64,000 nt of DNA, taken from assembly GCA_903884005.1 (NCBI GenBank), contig CAISDA010000054.1, forward strand, positions 49,695-113,694, given 5' to 3'. Below are positions 30,439 to 39,333 of the stretch, in pieces. The translations under genes were made by a program, and so were the position numbers. The notes below the pieces were generated by a model. It was not told the DNA's origin. It did not search any database and worked only from the letters and a program-made list of their open reading frames with translations. The stretch comes from an uncultured Ignavibacteriota bacterium (GTDB lineage: Bacteria > Bacteroidota > Ignavibacteria > UBA10030 > UBA8401). How positions within the stretch are numbered: position 1 is the stretch's first letter; every line of letters starts with the position of its first letter.

Positions 30439-32295
30439 TTAAATGGCGTGCGCCAGGTTGAAGAGCTCGTTCACATCCACGATCATGATGACACGGCCGT
30501 CTCCCAGGATCGTCGAGCCGGCAATGCCGCGGCTCTTGCTGAAATATTCGCCGAGCGATTTAATGACGACTTCTTTTTGTCCCAGGAGCGAATCCACGAC
30601 AAGTCCGAGATTTTTTTCAGCCAGCGCAATGACCACCACGTACATCCATTCTCTCGCGTCGATGTCGTCGCCGTTGACCACGAGCAGATGGTCGAGACGT
30701 GCCAGCGGCAGGACCTTATCGCGAAGGCGGATCACTTCGTTGCCGCTCATGGTATAGATATCGCTCTTGCGGATGCGGACGACCTCGAGCACTGAACTCA
30801 GCGGCACGGCGAACGTATTGTCACGCACGGTCACCAGCAGTCCCTGTATGATCGCCAGGGTCAGCGGCAATTTGATCGTGAAGAGGCTGCCCTTGCCCAT
30901 CTCCGATTCGATCTCGATGACGCCCTTCAATTTTTGTACATTCGTTTTCACGACATCCATCCCGACGCCGCGGCCCGAGACATTGGTGACCTTTGCCGCC
31001 GTGCTGAATCCCGGCGCAAAGACCAGATTCAGCGCGTCGTGCCTCGTCATCTCTTTTGCTTCGGCCTCTGTGATGACCCCCTTCTCGACCGCCTTCGCTT
31101 TCAGGAACTCGGGGTTCATGCCGTTGCCGTCGTCGCGAATGCTGATGACGATGATGTTGCCCTCGTTCTCGGCCTTCAGGGTGATCTTTCCTCTGCCATC
31201 CTTGCCCTTGGCTCTGCGCGCCTCCGGCTTTTCGACGCCGTGATCGGCTGCGTTGCGCACAAGGTGGACGAGCGGATCGTTGATCTCGTCGATGATGGAT
31301 TTATCGAGTTCGGTCTCCTCGCCGATGATCTCCAGGTTGATGTCTTTGCCGGTCTCTTTTGCCAGGTCGCGCACAACGCGCGGAAATTTATTGAACACCT
31401 TGCCGATGGGCACCATGCGCGTCTTCATGATCGCCGTCTGGAGCTCGGTGGTGATGAAATCGATCTGCGAATTTGTTTCCTGCAGGTCCTTGGCGACAAC
31501 GGTGCCTTCGTTATCCTGGGCGTATTGATTGGTGATCTGCGACAGGCGGTTGCGTCCGAGCACAAGTTCGCCGACCAGGTTCATAAGGTTATCGAGCCGC
31601 TGCACGTCCACACGGATGTTGTTATCCGCGGTTTTTTCTGTGGTGCGCACTGCGGCGGCCTTCTGCTTTTGGGGGCCCTGTTCCTGGTGCGCCGGCGGCA
31701 GCTCGTCTGCCGATTGTTGATCCTCTTGAGTCGAGGGATCGTCTGCCGACGCAGGGTCGTCCTTTTCCGCATCCTGCACTTCGGCAGGGGCCGAGGGCAT
31801 TTGCTCGGCCAACAATGCCGCGATCTGCGCCGCAATCTCAGGCGGCAGGTCGTCCATGCTCTGTTCCGGCGCGGCGGGAGCACTATGCGTGCCGTCGCCC
31901 TCTGCGATCACGAGCAGCCTGGCAAGCGTATCGCCCATTTCGACCGGATCCATACTTCCGTTATCGAGCCGCGTGATCAACTCTTTCATAATGTCATAGG
32001 ATGCAAAGATCACATCCATCAGCGGCGAGGTGATGTGCAATTCGCCTTTGCGGATCTTGTTCAACACGTCTTCGCACTTGTGGGTGATCTCCATCATCTG
32101 ATCGAAGCCCAGAAACCCCGAGGTCCCCTTCACTGTATGGAACGCCCGGAACACGGTATTGATGAGTTCCTTATCGTCCGGCGATTGTTCGATCTGCAGC
32201 AGGTTCTGATCGAGCTTTTCCAGAATTTCTTTCGTCTCGACGAGAAAGCTGTCGAGAATTTCTTTCATATCGGGATCAAAGATGGGGTGTGGCAT
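30439..32295 (-). CDS. cheA: Chemotaxis histidine kinase CheA
   Basis: 618 residues from the ATG at 32295. P1/HPt domain with phospho-His53 (RAFHTVKGTSGFLGF), an Ala/Pro/Asp-rich linker (about 135-225) in place of a recognisable P2, the P3 dimerisation helices (RLDNLMNLVGELVLGRNRL), P4 ATPase (LVRNAADHGVEKPEA, RDDGNGMN, GRGVGMDVVK) and P5 CheW-like domain (LLVTVRDNTFAVPLSSVLEV). The frame is open to 32382, but residues before MPHPIF look non-coding; MKEIL at 32268 is another possible start. It follows cheZ after about 100 bp. Confidence 0.95.
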   Translation of the reverse strand: MPHPIFDPDMKEILDSFLVETKEILEKLDQNLLQIEQSPDDKELINTVFRAFHTVKGTSGFLGFDQMMEITHKCEDVLNKIRKGELHITSPLMDVIFASYDIMKELITRLDNGSMDPVEMGDTLARLLVIAEGDGTHSAPAAPEQSMDDLPPEIAAQIAALLAEQMPSAPAEVQDAEKDDPASADDPSTQEDQQSADELPPAHQEQGPQKQKAAAVRTTEKTADNNIRVDVQRLDNLMNLVGELVLGRNRLSQITNQYAQDNEGTVVAKDLQETNSQIDFITTELQTAIMKTRMVPIGKVFNKFPRVVRDLAKETGKDINLEIIGEETELDKSIIDEINDPLVHLVRNAADHGVEKPEARRAKGKDGRGKITLKAENEGNIIVISIRDDGNGMNPEFLKAKAVEKGVITEAEAKEMTRHDALNLVFAPGFSTAAKVTNVSGRGVGMDVVKTNVQKLKGVIEIESEMGKGSLFTIKLPLTLAIIQGLLVTVRDNTFAVPLSSVLEVVRIRKSDIYTMSGNEVIRLRDKVLPLARLDHLLVVNGDDIDAREWMYVVVIALAEKNLGLVVDSLLGQKEVVIKSLGEYFSKSRGIAGSTILGDGRVIMIVDVNELFNLAHAI

Positions 32296-32398
32296 TATGA
32301 TATAATGGTCTATGTTCGGAATTCGATGGGCCGCCGACGCCCCCGTACCGCCACGTGCATAGGGTGTACGACTGCGGAGCAATCAGCCGGCTGTTGTG

Positions 32399-33094
32399 TT
32401 ATTTGGTCGAAGCAAACAGCGCGTCGATGTCGGCCTGCGATGAAAACGACGGCATTTCGGGTTCCGTCTTTCCGTTCACGATGTCATTCGCGAGGTCCTG
32501 GAGATCCGTCGATTTATTATAGACGGCATTCGCATCGAACGTAACGTCCGTCGGAAAATCGATCTTCCCGGCCGATGCATCGTCGAAGTTGGCTTTCCCG
32601 AAATCATCCAGGAGCGAACCGAGTCTGCCCTGCACCGATTCCATCAGATGATTCACCGCCGCGATCTGCTGCGAGGTGATGTCCTGCACTTGCAGCGACA
32701 TCATGATGGAGGTCGTGTTCATCTCGATATTGTCGAGCTTTTCCTCGATCGATTTGTATGACGGCTCGAATGTTGCCGCCTCGCCGGTCTTCCGCATGTC
32801 TTCAACGGTCGACTTGATTTCGGTGATCTGGATGGCAATTTTGTCCACCAGATCCAGGATCTCCGTCGTCGCCAGTTCGGTCGCTTGCGTTACGCTGTTG
32901 AGTTTGAGCGACGCCGCCGGTATCTTCGAATTGCTTTCCTGGATGGAGACGTTGATGCTCTCCAGGAGAGGCACGATTTCCTGTAAAAAATCGAAGAGAG
33001 ATTTTGCGATAGGCATCATCCGCTGTCCGAACGAGAAGAGGCCCTTCAGCTCATCCATCCGCGTCAAGACAGTAGAAAAATCTTTTTTGTCCAT
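32399..33094 (-). CDS. cheZ: CheZ-family CheY-phosphate phosphatase
   Basis: 231 residues, largely helical. The active-site segment QVQDITSQQIAAV contains Asp138 and Gln142 in the D-x3-Q spacing of E. coli CheZ (Asp143/Gln147, FQDLTGQ). The C-terminal tail SQADIDALFASTK matches the CheY-binding peptide of CheZ. It would dephosphorylate CheY-P. Lies between cheY and cheA, consistent with this role. Overall similarity to proteobacterial CheZ is weak beyond these two motifs. Confidence 0.85.
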   Translation of the reverse strand: MDKKDFSTVLTRMDELKGLFSFGQRMMPIAKSLFDFLQEIVPLLESINVSIQESNSKIPAASLKLNSVTQATELATTEILDLVDKIAIQITEIKSTVEDMRKTGEAATFEPSYKSIEEKLDNIEMNTTSIMMSLQVQDITSQQIAAVNHLMESVQGRLGSLLDDFGKANFDDASAGKIDFPTDVTFDANAVYNKSTDLQDLANDIVNGKTEPEMPSFSSQADIDALFASTK

Positions 33095-33105
33095 GGTACA
33101 CGTCC

Positions 33106-33477
33106 TTATTTGATAGTAATGGATTTGATGATGGTATCGATCTTTTCCTTCAGCACCTGCGGTGTGAACGGTTTCACGACATAATTATTGACGCGGGCCG
33201 TCAGCGCTTCGACGATATCGTCCTTCACGCCGCGCGTCGTGACCATGAGGATGGGCAGGTGTTTGTATTTGTCGTCTGCGCGCACCGCCTTTGTGAATTC
33301 CAATCCCGTCATCACCGGCATGTTCCAGTCCGTAATGATGAAATCGATCCCCTCGATCTTCGCCAGCGCATCTTTTCCGTCCTCGGCCTCGATGACGTCC
33401 GTATAGCCTAATCCCTTGAGCGAATTATTCACGATGCGTCGCATCGTGGGTGAATCATCGACAACTAAAAATTTCAT
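33106..33477 (-). CDS. cheY: Chemotaxis response regulator CheY
   Basis: 123 residues, one receiver domain with VVDDSPTMRRIV, phospho-acceptor Asp in IITDWNMPVMTG (the classic CheY text), Thr in MVTTRG and Lys in VVKPFT. It would bind the flagellar switch (FliM/FliN, not in this window) when phosphorylated by CheA. Followed 11 bp later by cheZ. Confidence 0.95.
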   Translation of the reverse strand: MKFLVVDDSPTMRRIVNNSLKGLGYTDVIEAEDGKDALAKIEGIDFIITDWNMPVMTGLEFTKAVRADDKYKHLPILMVTTRGVKDDIVEALTARVNNYVVKPFTPQVLKEKIDTIIKSITIK

Positions 33478-33511
33478 AACGCGGAACTCCTTTCACAAAT
33501 GGAGAGAATGA

Positions 33512-33877
33512 TCAATTTAAATACTTTGCCACTTCGTATTGGATCCTCTTGGGATCGAACGGTTTGTTCACGTATGAATTTGCTCCTAACGCCATCCCGC
33601 GGGAGACATCTTCCGGACTCGAGAGCGACGAGAGAATAATGATGGGGACTGTCTTGTACGCATCGAGTTCGCGCAGGCTTTTAATGAATTCAAAGCCGTC
33701 CACATTCGGCATGTTCAGGTCGGTGATAACGAGATCGACCTGCTGCCCCGCTAATTTTTCAAGCGCATCCATTCCGTCCTGCGCTATCGTCACGGTGTAT
33801 CCCAGCATGGAAAGAGAAGTCGAGACAAATTTTCGAATTGTGGCAGAGTCGTCCGCCACGAGAATATGCTTTGCCAT
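33512..33877 (-). CDS. Second CheY-like response regulator
   Basis: 121 residues, one receiver domain: VADDSATIRKFV, phospho-acceptor Asp in LVITDLNMPNVDGFEF, LSSLSSPEDV and YVNKPFDP. It lacks the DWNMP text of the adjacent CheY, and Ser replaces the usual Thr in the switch position, so it may be a phosphate sink or serve another output. Directly follows cheR (2 bp) and precedes cheY. Confidence 0.9.
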   Translation of the reverse strand: MAKHILVADDSATIRKFVSTSLSMLGYTVTIAQDGMDALEKLAGQQVDLVITDLNMPNVDGFEFIKSLRELDAYKTVPIIILSSLSSPEDVSRGMALGANSYVNKPFDPKRIQYEVAKYLN

Positions 33878-33879
33878 TC

Positions 33880-34785
33880 TTACTCCTTCTTGTACGCGAT
33901 CGTTTTGGGGAAATGGATAACTTTAAATGCCTTTGAGATGCCATGGAGCGATTCGGCGTAGCCGATGAACAGCGTGCCGTCGCGCGTTAGACTATTGTAG
34001 AGATGCGAAACGACCTTGATCTTCGAATTCATGTCGAAATAGATGAGCACGTTCGCGCAGAAGACGATGTCGAAATTCATCATCTGCTTCATCTTCATAT
34101 CGTCGTACAGATTCAGCTGATCGAAGCGGACGAGCGCGCGGACCTCGTCTGCGAGCGCGAACTCCCCTCCGTTCACCCGGAAATATTTTTTCATGATATC
34201 CGGCTGCATGTTGCGCACGGAATACTGGCGATAGATCCCCTTTTTTGCCGTTTCGAGCACATGCGGACTGATATCGGTGCCGACGATTTCAAGATCGAGG
34301 TTCGGATACCGATGCTTCCATTTTTCAAGATACATGATCGCGATCGTATGCGCTTCTTCACCGCTGGAGGAGGCCGCGCTCCAGATGCGGAGCTTCGTCC
34401 TGCCGGCGCCTTTCGACTTCACGAATGCCGGCACGAGTGTCTCGTCCATCACCGCCAATTGCGCCTCGTTGCGGAAGAAGAACGTCTCGTTGATCGTGAT
34501 CGCCTCGTAGAGAAACCGGTATTCCTGCTGGCGCAGCGCGCCGAATTTGATGAGCGTCAGGTAATCGGTAAAATTGGTCATTTTGAGGTGCTGCATCCGT
34601 TTTGCGATGCGCCCTTCGAGAAGATATTTTTTGTTGTCCTGGTAATAGATGCCGCAGTGCTGATAGATGAATTCGCGGAACTGCGCAAATTCGTCGACCG
34701 TCATCTGTAAACCAGATTGGGTCATCGGCATAGGCGGCGACACGAGCGGCCGTGGAATCGGAGCGACAGTTTTTAATTGAAACAT
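33880..34785 (-). CDS. cheR: Chemoreceptor methyltransferase CheR
   Basis: 301 residues. N-terminal helical CheR domain (about 30-85; FAQFREFIYQHCGIYY) and SAM-binding methyltransferase domain with IWSAASSSGEEAHTIAIMYL, VGTDISPHVLETAKKGIY and DIVFCANVLIYFD, the CheR consensus. It methylates receptor glutamates using S-adenosylmethionine. It lies 37 bp after the HEAT-repeat gene and 2 bp before a CheY-like gene. Confidence 0.95.
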   Translation of the reverse strand: MFQLKTVAPIPRPLVSPPMPMTQSGLQMTVDEFAQFREFIYQHCGIYYQDNKKYLLEGRIAKRMQHLKMTNFTDYLTLIKFGALRQQEYRFLYEAITINETFFFRNEAQLAVMDETLVPAFVKSKGAGRTKLRIWSAASSSGEEAHTIAIMYLEKWKHRYPNLDLEIVGTDISPHVLETAKKGIYRQYSVRNMQPDIMKKYFRVNGGEFALADEVRALVRFDQLNLYDDMKMKQMMNFDIVFCANVLIYFDMNSKIKVVSHLYNSLTRDGTLFIGYAESLHGISKAFKVIHFPKTIAYKKE

Positions 34786-34822
34786 CAGTGGTCCTTCGTC
34801 GGATTCGAGAGAAAATATTTTT

Positions 34823-36256
34823 TTAATTTAACTCCGGTTGTGAACTGCCGGCGTTTTGGCGCCGCTGAAGCTGTGCGACGGCCATATCGCGAACCAGTTC
34901 ATCCTCATCGTTGGCGAGCATAGCCAGCAATGTCGGGATACGAGGATCGTCTATCGTTTCCACAAGGTCGACTGCATGCATCTTGTTCCAGGGTTCGGTA
35001 TCGTTCGCCATTTCCTGCAGATGGTCCATCGCGCGGTCGCCATCGACCTTAAAGAGATTGTCCAGCACGAAGCGGCGCATTTCCGGATCGGGATTGTACC
35101 ATTGCCTGTCCACGAATTCCACAAGCCTGTCGAAATCGTCGTACGACACCGTCAGCAGCAGGTTATTATAGATCTTCGAATTGAATTGTGAGAGCGCGTT
35201 GTAGACAAGCTGGAGCACGACCAGCGGAGGATCCTCGTGTGTCGCAAGGCTGGTCAGCGCCACGGCGAAGGCCTTGTCCGGTTCCGCATAAAAATAATTC
35301 GAAAGCTGTTCGTCCAGGGCCGGAGAGGCTCCAAGGGCGGTGCCCAAAGCGGCCGAAACCGCATCGCCTCTGAACCACATCAACGATTCGACGGCCCAGG
35401 GATACGACACGCCGTGGTCTTCTTCCACGATGTGGATGAGGTTGTTTTCGAATCCTTCCGGGAAGGCAGGCAGCTCACCCGATTTCTTGATGAGCTCCAC
35501 CAGCGACTGCAGCGCCATACGGCGAAGATTGGGTTCGTGCTGATGCGATGCGAATTGGATGAGTGTGGGGATGACGGCATCGTCACCGACGGCGCCGAGC
35601 GCCTCAAGAACGGCAAAGCGGATCAGCGGATCGTCATCGTAAAAATGGTGGAAGAGGAATTCAAGGGAATCCTTGCTCCCGATTTTGCCGAGCGATTCGA
35701 TGATGACGTGACGGAGAATCTCGCGCCGCTCGTAGAGATCCTTTAATTTTTCGACGGCCTCGGGCACCTGACAGTTGCCGACCGCTTCGACGCCCGCGTA
35801 GGCGACATTATCGTCCTTGTTCTCCATCACCCGGAACAAGTGCAGCGCAACAGACGGATCCCGAATGAGGCCAAGCACGTCGATGGCAAATTTCTGCGTG
35901 TCGACGTCGTTCACATGGCAGTACGGCAGGAGACATTCCACAGCATCGACACCCATGAAGACGAGCAGTTCACCGGCGAGGTTTCGGACGACAGCCTGGC
36001 GGTGCGTGATCAAGGGAGCGATCGCGCCGGCGACCTGAGCGCTTTTCCAGCCCCGCAGCGTATTCGCAGCCGCATCCCGCACGCCGGGCGAACCATCCAT
36101 CAGCATCTGGACGACGATGGGCACCGTCGTCAAATCGGGCTCGTTATATTGTAACTGCTCGATTGCCGCACGACGGACATCGGGATCTTCACTGGTAAGC
36201 TGCGTTGTGAGCACTGGTATCATCGGCATATGTAGTTGTTGTGTGATAAGGCGCAT
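34823..36256 (-). CDS. HEAT-repeat protein heading the chemotaxis operon
   Basis: 477 residues made of about a dozen HEAT-like helical pairs (DVRRAAIEQLQYNEPDL, GVRDAAANTLRGWKSAQ, LIRFAVLEALGAVGDD, LVRDMAVAQLQRRQNA). No signal peptide, so a cytoplasmic scaffold or binding protein. First gene of the operon, 37 bp before cheR, suggesting a role with CheR or the receptor array; this is inference. An in-frame ATG at 36229 (MPMIPVL) is an alternative start. Confidence 0.85.
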   Translation of the reverse strand: MRLITQQLHMPMIPVLTTQLTSEDPDVRRAAIEQLQYNEPDLTTVPIVVQMLMDGSPGVRDAAANTLRGWKSAQVAGAIAPLITHRQAVVRNLAGELLVFMGVDAVECLLPYCHVNDVDTQKFAIDVLGLIRDPSVALHLFRVMENKDDNVAYAGVEAVGNCQVPEAVEKLKDLYERREILRHVIIESLGKIGSKDSLEFLFHHFYDDDPLIRFAVLEALGAVGDDAVIPTLIQFASHQHEPNLRRMALQSLVELIKKSGELPAFPEGFENNLIHIVEEDHGVSYPWAVESLMWFRGDAVSAALGTALGASPALDEQLSNYFYAEPDKAFAVALTSLATHEDPPLVVLQLVYNALSQFNSKIYNNLLLTVSYDDFDRLVEFVDRQWYNPDPEMRRFVLDNLFKVDGDRAMDHLQEMANDTEPWNKMHAVDLVETIDDPRIPTLLAMLANDEDELVRDMAVAQLQRRQNAGSSQPELN

Positions 36257-36331
36257 TGTTCAGACATGACAATGGGCCGCAAAAAAAATTCAACGACGCA
36301 CCCGGCGCATGAAAAATGATGCACGAGTTAG

Positions 36332-36366
36332 TGTCAACTCGATATTATTTATCAATAATTGTGCCA
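36332..36366 (-). promoter_or_regulatory. Candidate che operon promoter (sigma-54-like overlapping sigma-70-like elements)
   Basis: Minus-strand TGGCACAATTATTGAT (36351-36366) has a perfect -24 element and right spacing but GA instead of GC at -12. Just downstream TTGACA (36332-36337) is a perfect -35 box with a weak TTTCAT at 17-bp spacing. Either could drive the HEAT-cheR operon whose first ATG is at 36256. Confidence 0.4.
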
Positions 36367-36522
36367 AGCGGGCAAGAGCCAAATCACACCACAATTTACA
36401 CACTTTACGACTTTACCAGTATGAATAGTGCCGTCGGGGAACCATAAAATCACCCGTATGGCTAATATCCATCACATCCTTGCATTGCGCACCATTCTTC
36501 CTGCCGCTCCGTTCTGACGCGG

Positions 36523-37275
36523 CTATATATTGATGTCGAGTTGTGTCGTGAACGTGTTGGGAAAATATCCGTCATTATAAAAATTATATCCTATCATCAC
36601 ACCGATATCCTTTGTAAAATTCCATGTCGCGCCAATGCTGAACGCCCCGAACGCGTGCACGCCGTCCTGATAATCCGCGGCGAGCACGAGGTTGTCCGAA
36701 AGTTCGGGAAAGGCCCGATCCCAACCCAGGATGACTCCGTACTGATTCGGCAGGCCGTCGAGATCGCGCAAAATATTTTCATTGCCCGAATAATACCCCC
36801 CGGTAAGGCGTCCGACCACCGGCAAAATTTTTGAGACGACAGCGTAGAAGATATTGTAATTGGTCACATCTTTTTTAAATCCGACACTGCCAATTCCCAC
36901 AGCCGCGGCCGGAGAACCGCCGAAGAGCATATTTTCGGAAATGCCTGCTTTCATATTCACCGACCATGGAGAATCCTGCGGCTCCATGAGATCGAACCCC
37001 GCTTCCACATGCACGGGAAACGATTGGGGCAGCACGCCGATGGTCAGTCCGATGTCCGTGGGAAATGCGATGCCCCCGCTGGCGGGGCCTTTTTTGAATA
37101 CTGAAAAATAGTTGTCTATCCCGAATCGGACGATTCCCGATGGCTGCACATCGGTTGACGGTATCCATACGATACCGGAACCGGTGGCGCGGCATTCACG
37201 CGCCGCCCAAAGCATGAGCACGGCAGCGCAGACAATCCTGAGCATCCTCTTCACCATCAAATCACGAACCACCAC
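36523..37275 (-). CDS. Outer-membrane beta-barrel protein, unknown function
   Basis: 250 residues with a signal peptide (MLRIVCAAVLMLWAARECRA) and alternating hydrophobic beta-strands with many Gly and aromatic residues (VRFGIDNYFSVF, PVHVEAGFDLM, VLAADYQDGVHAFGAFSIGA), ending in a strand QLDINI. It resembles a small porin-like or transport barrel. Start at a GTG (37275) is favoured by AGAGGTG just upstream; ATG at 37257 is an alternative. Monocistronic, divergent from the dehydrogenase pair. Confidence 0.75.
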   Translation of the reverse strand: MVVRDLMVKRMLRIVCAAVLMLWAARECRATGSGIVWIPSTDVQPSGIVRFGIDNYFSVFKKGPASGGIAFPTDIGLTIGVLPQSFPVHVEAGFDLMEPQDSPWSVNMKAGISENMLFGGSPAAAVGIGSVGFKKDVTNYNIFYAVVSKILPVVGRLTGGYYSGNENILRDLDGLPNQYGVILGWDRAFPELSDNLVLAADYQDGVHAFGAFSIGATWNFTKDIGVMIGYNFYNDGYFPNTFTTQLDINI

Positions 37276-37407
37276 GATTCACCTCTTTCTGTATTTTTGT
37301 TGAATGCACAGTCCCGAACTGGGTATAAATTGAACGACTTAACATAAAATAAAAAAGGTCGAGAATCAACAACAGCGGCACGCAGGAGAAAAAGGGGAAA
37401 ATATAAT

Positions 37408-37438
37408 TTTTCTCCTTCCTTCTTTCTTCGTATCTTGA
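37408..37438 (+). promoter_or_regulatory. Bacteroidota-type -33/-7 promoter candidate for the dehydrogenase pair
   Basis: TTTT, 19 bases, then TATCTTGA, matching the Bacteroidota primary-sigma consensus TTTG-N19-TAnnTTTG with one mismatch in each element. It would start transcription near 37444, about 33 bases before the ATG at 37477. A TATAAT at 37402-37407 without a -35 box is an alternative. Confidence 0.4.
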
Positions 37439-37476
37439 TAATCTGAGCAGTATTCCCTTTCAGTAACGGCAAACAT

Positions 37477-38325
37477 ATGGCACTTTCAATCGGTATTATC
37501 GGGGCTGGCGACATGGGCATTGCAATCGCACATCTCGCCGCCCTCAACAAATGCACCGTCGCGCTCTATGACATCAACGACGAAGTGATCCGGCGGGCGC
37601 TCGAAGGGATACGCGTTTCGCTCGCCCACACGGTCAACGACACAACCTTCACGAAGGACGACCTGCAGCTGGCCCTCGAACGGATAAAAAAACGAACGCA
37701 GTTGGCCGATCTCGACACATGCGACATCATTATCGAGGCGGCAATGGAGGACCTGAGGGTCAAAAAAGACCTGTTCAAGAAACTCGACACCATTACGCAT
37801 TACACCACGCGGCTTGTGACGACCACCTCCTCGCTGTCAATAACGGCCATAGCCTCCGCCACCAAAAAACCTGAACGCGTTGCCGGCATGCGCTTCTTCG
37901 AGCCTGTGCTCTCTCGCGACCTTATCGAAATCGTCACGGGCATCAACACGTCCGATGAAACGACGGACGCGCTTCGCGCTGCAGCCGGAAAGCTGGGCAA
38001 GCGGACGATCGTCTCGCGTGATACTCCGGGCTTCGTTGTCAACCGGATCCAGTCGCAATTTTTCGGCGAAGCGCTCCGGCTGCTCGAGAGCGGCGCCGCT
38101 TCGGCCGCAGCCATCGATCGTATTGTGCAGCTGCAGGGCGGATTCGAATCGGGCCCGTTCCGCCAGATCGACACGATGGGGGTCGATGTGCATTTCGAGG
38201 AATCATACTCGCTCTTTGAGCGCATGTTCACCGATCCGCGGTACCGGCCGCACGACATCGAGCGGCGGATGAGCGACGCGGGACACCGCGGGAAAAAAAC
38301 TAAAAAGGGATTTTACAATTACTAA
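37477..38325 (+). CDS. 3-hydroxyacyl-CoA dehydrogenase family protein, catalytic histidine replaced
   Basis: 282 residues, the size of 3-hydroxybutyryl-CoA dehydrogenase. Rossmann NAD site GIIGAGDMGIAIAHLAAL at the N-terminus; C-terminal 3HCDH domain with PGFVVNRIQSQFFGEALRLL and the end GKKTKKGFYNY. In active enzymes the catalytic dyad sits in GLHFFNPVPVMKLVEV; here the text is AGMRFFEPVLSRDLIEIV, so the His is Arg and Asn is Glu, while the Glu partner, the Ser (TSSLS) and the later Asn (VVNR) remain. NAD and CoA binding look intact, but dehydrogenase activity is doubtful. Next gene starts 1 bp after the stop. Confidence 0.85.
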   Translation: MALSIGIIGAGDMGIAIAHLAALNKCTVALYDINDEVIRRALEGIRVSLAHTVNDTTFTKDDLQLALERIKKRTQLADLDTCDIIIEAAMEDLRVKKDLFKKLDTITHYTTRLVTTTSSLSITAIASATKKPERVAGMRFFEPVLSRDLIEIVTGINTSDETTDALRAAAGKLGKRTIVSRDTPGFVVNRIQSQFFGEALRLLESGAASAAAIDRIVQLQGGFESGPFRQIDTMGVDVHFEESYSLFERMFTDPRYRPHDIERRMSDAGHRGKKTKKGFYNY

Positions 38326-38326
38326 C

Positions 38327-39181
38327 ATGAAAAAAAAGAACACTGAGCATGCTCATGGCGCTCGATACGCCGCCGTTGCCGGCGATGAACAACTGATCCG
38401 GGAATTCCGCCCCCTGCTCGAGTCGAAAGGATTCGTGCTGCTGATGGCACACGATACGCATGCGATCAGGGCCGCAGGCGCGGCGCTCGCGGCGGGACTT
38501 GAATTGTCGATGTCCGATGGCAGCACAAAAAAGGACAGCCTGCTCCTGCTGGAGGAACATCTGCCCGCATCGGCCATGATCGTCTCTTCCTCCGTCACTG
38601 TCACTGCAGCCCGGCAAGCGTCGTGGATGCGGCATCCCGAACGGCTCATCGGATTGTGCGCGTTCCCCACACTGATGAACGGCCCGCTTGCCGAGTTCGC
38701 CATCCCTATCGGCACGGCTGCCTCCATCGTCCGGAGCGCGCACGCGTTGTTCGCGGAGCTTGGAATAGAAATGGTCACCGTGCAGGACCGCGTCGGAATG
38801 GTCCTCCCCGGCATTCTTGCTCAGATCATCAACGAGGCGTTCTTCGCTGTGCAGTATAATGTCGCAACGCCGGAGGATATCGACACGGCAATGAAAGCCG
38901 GTGCCGGATATCCGAAGGGCCCGGTTGAATGGGGAGAAACGATCGGCTTCCCGAACATCGTCCGGTTGCTGGATGCGATGCGCAGCGAAAGCGGCGAGGA
39001 ACGGTACAGGGTCGCTCCGCTACTGAGAGAATTGTCGGTGAGCGGAACATTCTGGCATGCGAACATCGCATCAGAGGCGGCGGTGCAGGAAGTACTGCAG
39101 CTTGGCGACGCATTGCAGCCGGACGCCGATGCATCGGCGCACACGCAAGGACGGGAGAAAAAAATCAAACGAACCCGATGA
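38327..39181 (+). CDS. Divergent 3-hydroxyacyl-CoA dehydrogenase homologue, probably non-catalytic
   Basis: 284 residues. The C-terminal half has the 3HCDH signature (LPGILAQIINEAFFAVQYNV, DIDTAMKAGAGYPKGPVEWG), but the N-terminal Rossmann region lacks the GxGxxG loop, and the catalytic segment reads GLCAFPTLMNGPLAEFA, with Cys where His should be and Pro where the later Asn is expected. The Lys/Arg-rich C-terminus (GREKKIKRTR) is unusual. One base separates it from the preceding dehydrogenase homologue; a heteromeric pair is the simplest inference. Confidence 0.8.
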   Translation: MKKKNTEHAHGARYAAVAGDEQLIREFRPLLESKGFVLLMAHDTHAIRAAGAALAAGLELSMSDGSTKKDSLLLLEEHLPASAMIVSSSVTVTAARQASWMRHPERLIGLCAFPTLMNGPLAEFAIPIGTAASIVRSAHALFAELGIEMVTVQDRVGMVLPGILAQIINEAFFAVQYNVATPEDIDTAMKAGAGYPKGPVEWGETIGFPNIVRLLDAMRSESGEERYRVAPLLRELSVSGTFWHANIASEAAVQEVLQLGDALQPDADASAHTQGREKKIKRTR

Positions 39182-39182
39182 A

Positions 39183-39205
39183 GTCCCCCTGCGGATGGCG
39201 GGGAC
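39183..39205. terminator. Hairpin directly after the dehydrogenase pair
   Basis: GTCCCC / GGGGAC stem around an 11-nt loop beginning two bases after the stop codon. No T-run follows, so intrinsic termination is uncertain. Confidence 0.3.
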
Positions 39206-39333
39206 AGGAAACATCGGGATCCGGCGCCAATACACGATCCGACAATCTCCCTGTTGTATTTCATGGGCAAAATCGCTACTATTTGTAGGAAGTTCACGCT
39301 CCGTGTCATAAAAGGTAATGTTTTTTTGCAGTC

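Noticed and set aside
30934..32544. 536-codon plus-strand open frame opposite cheA
   Set aside because: Translation is His/Arg-rich without any family motif, and it is antisense to a complete CheA; typical shadow of a GC-rich coding strand.
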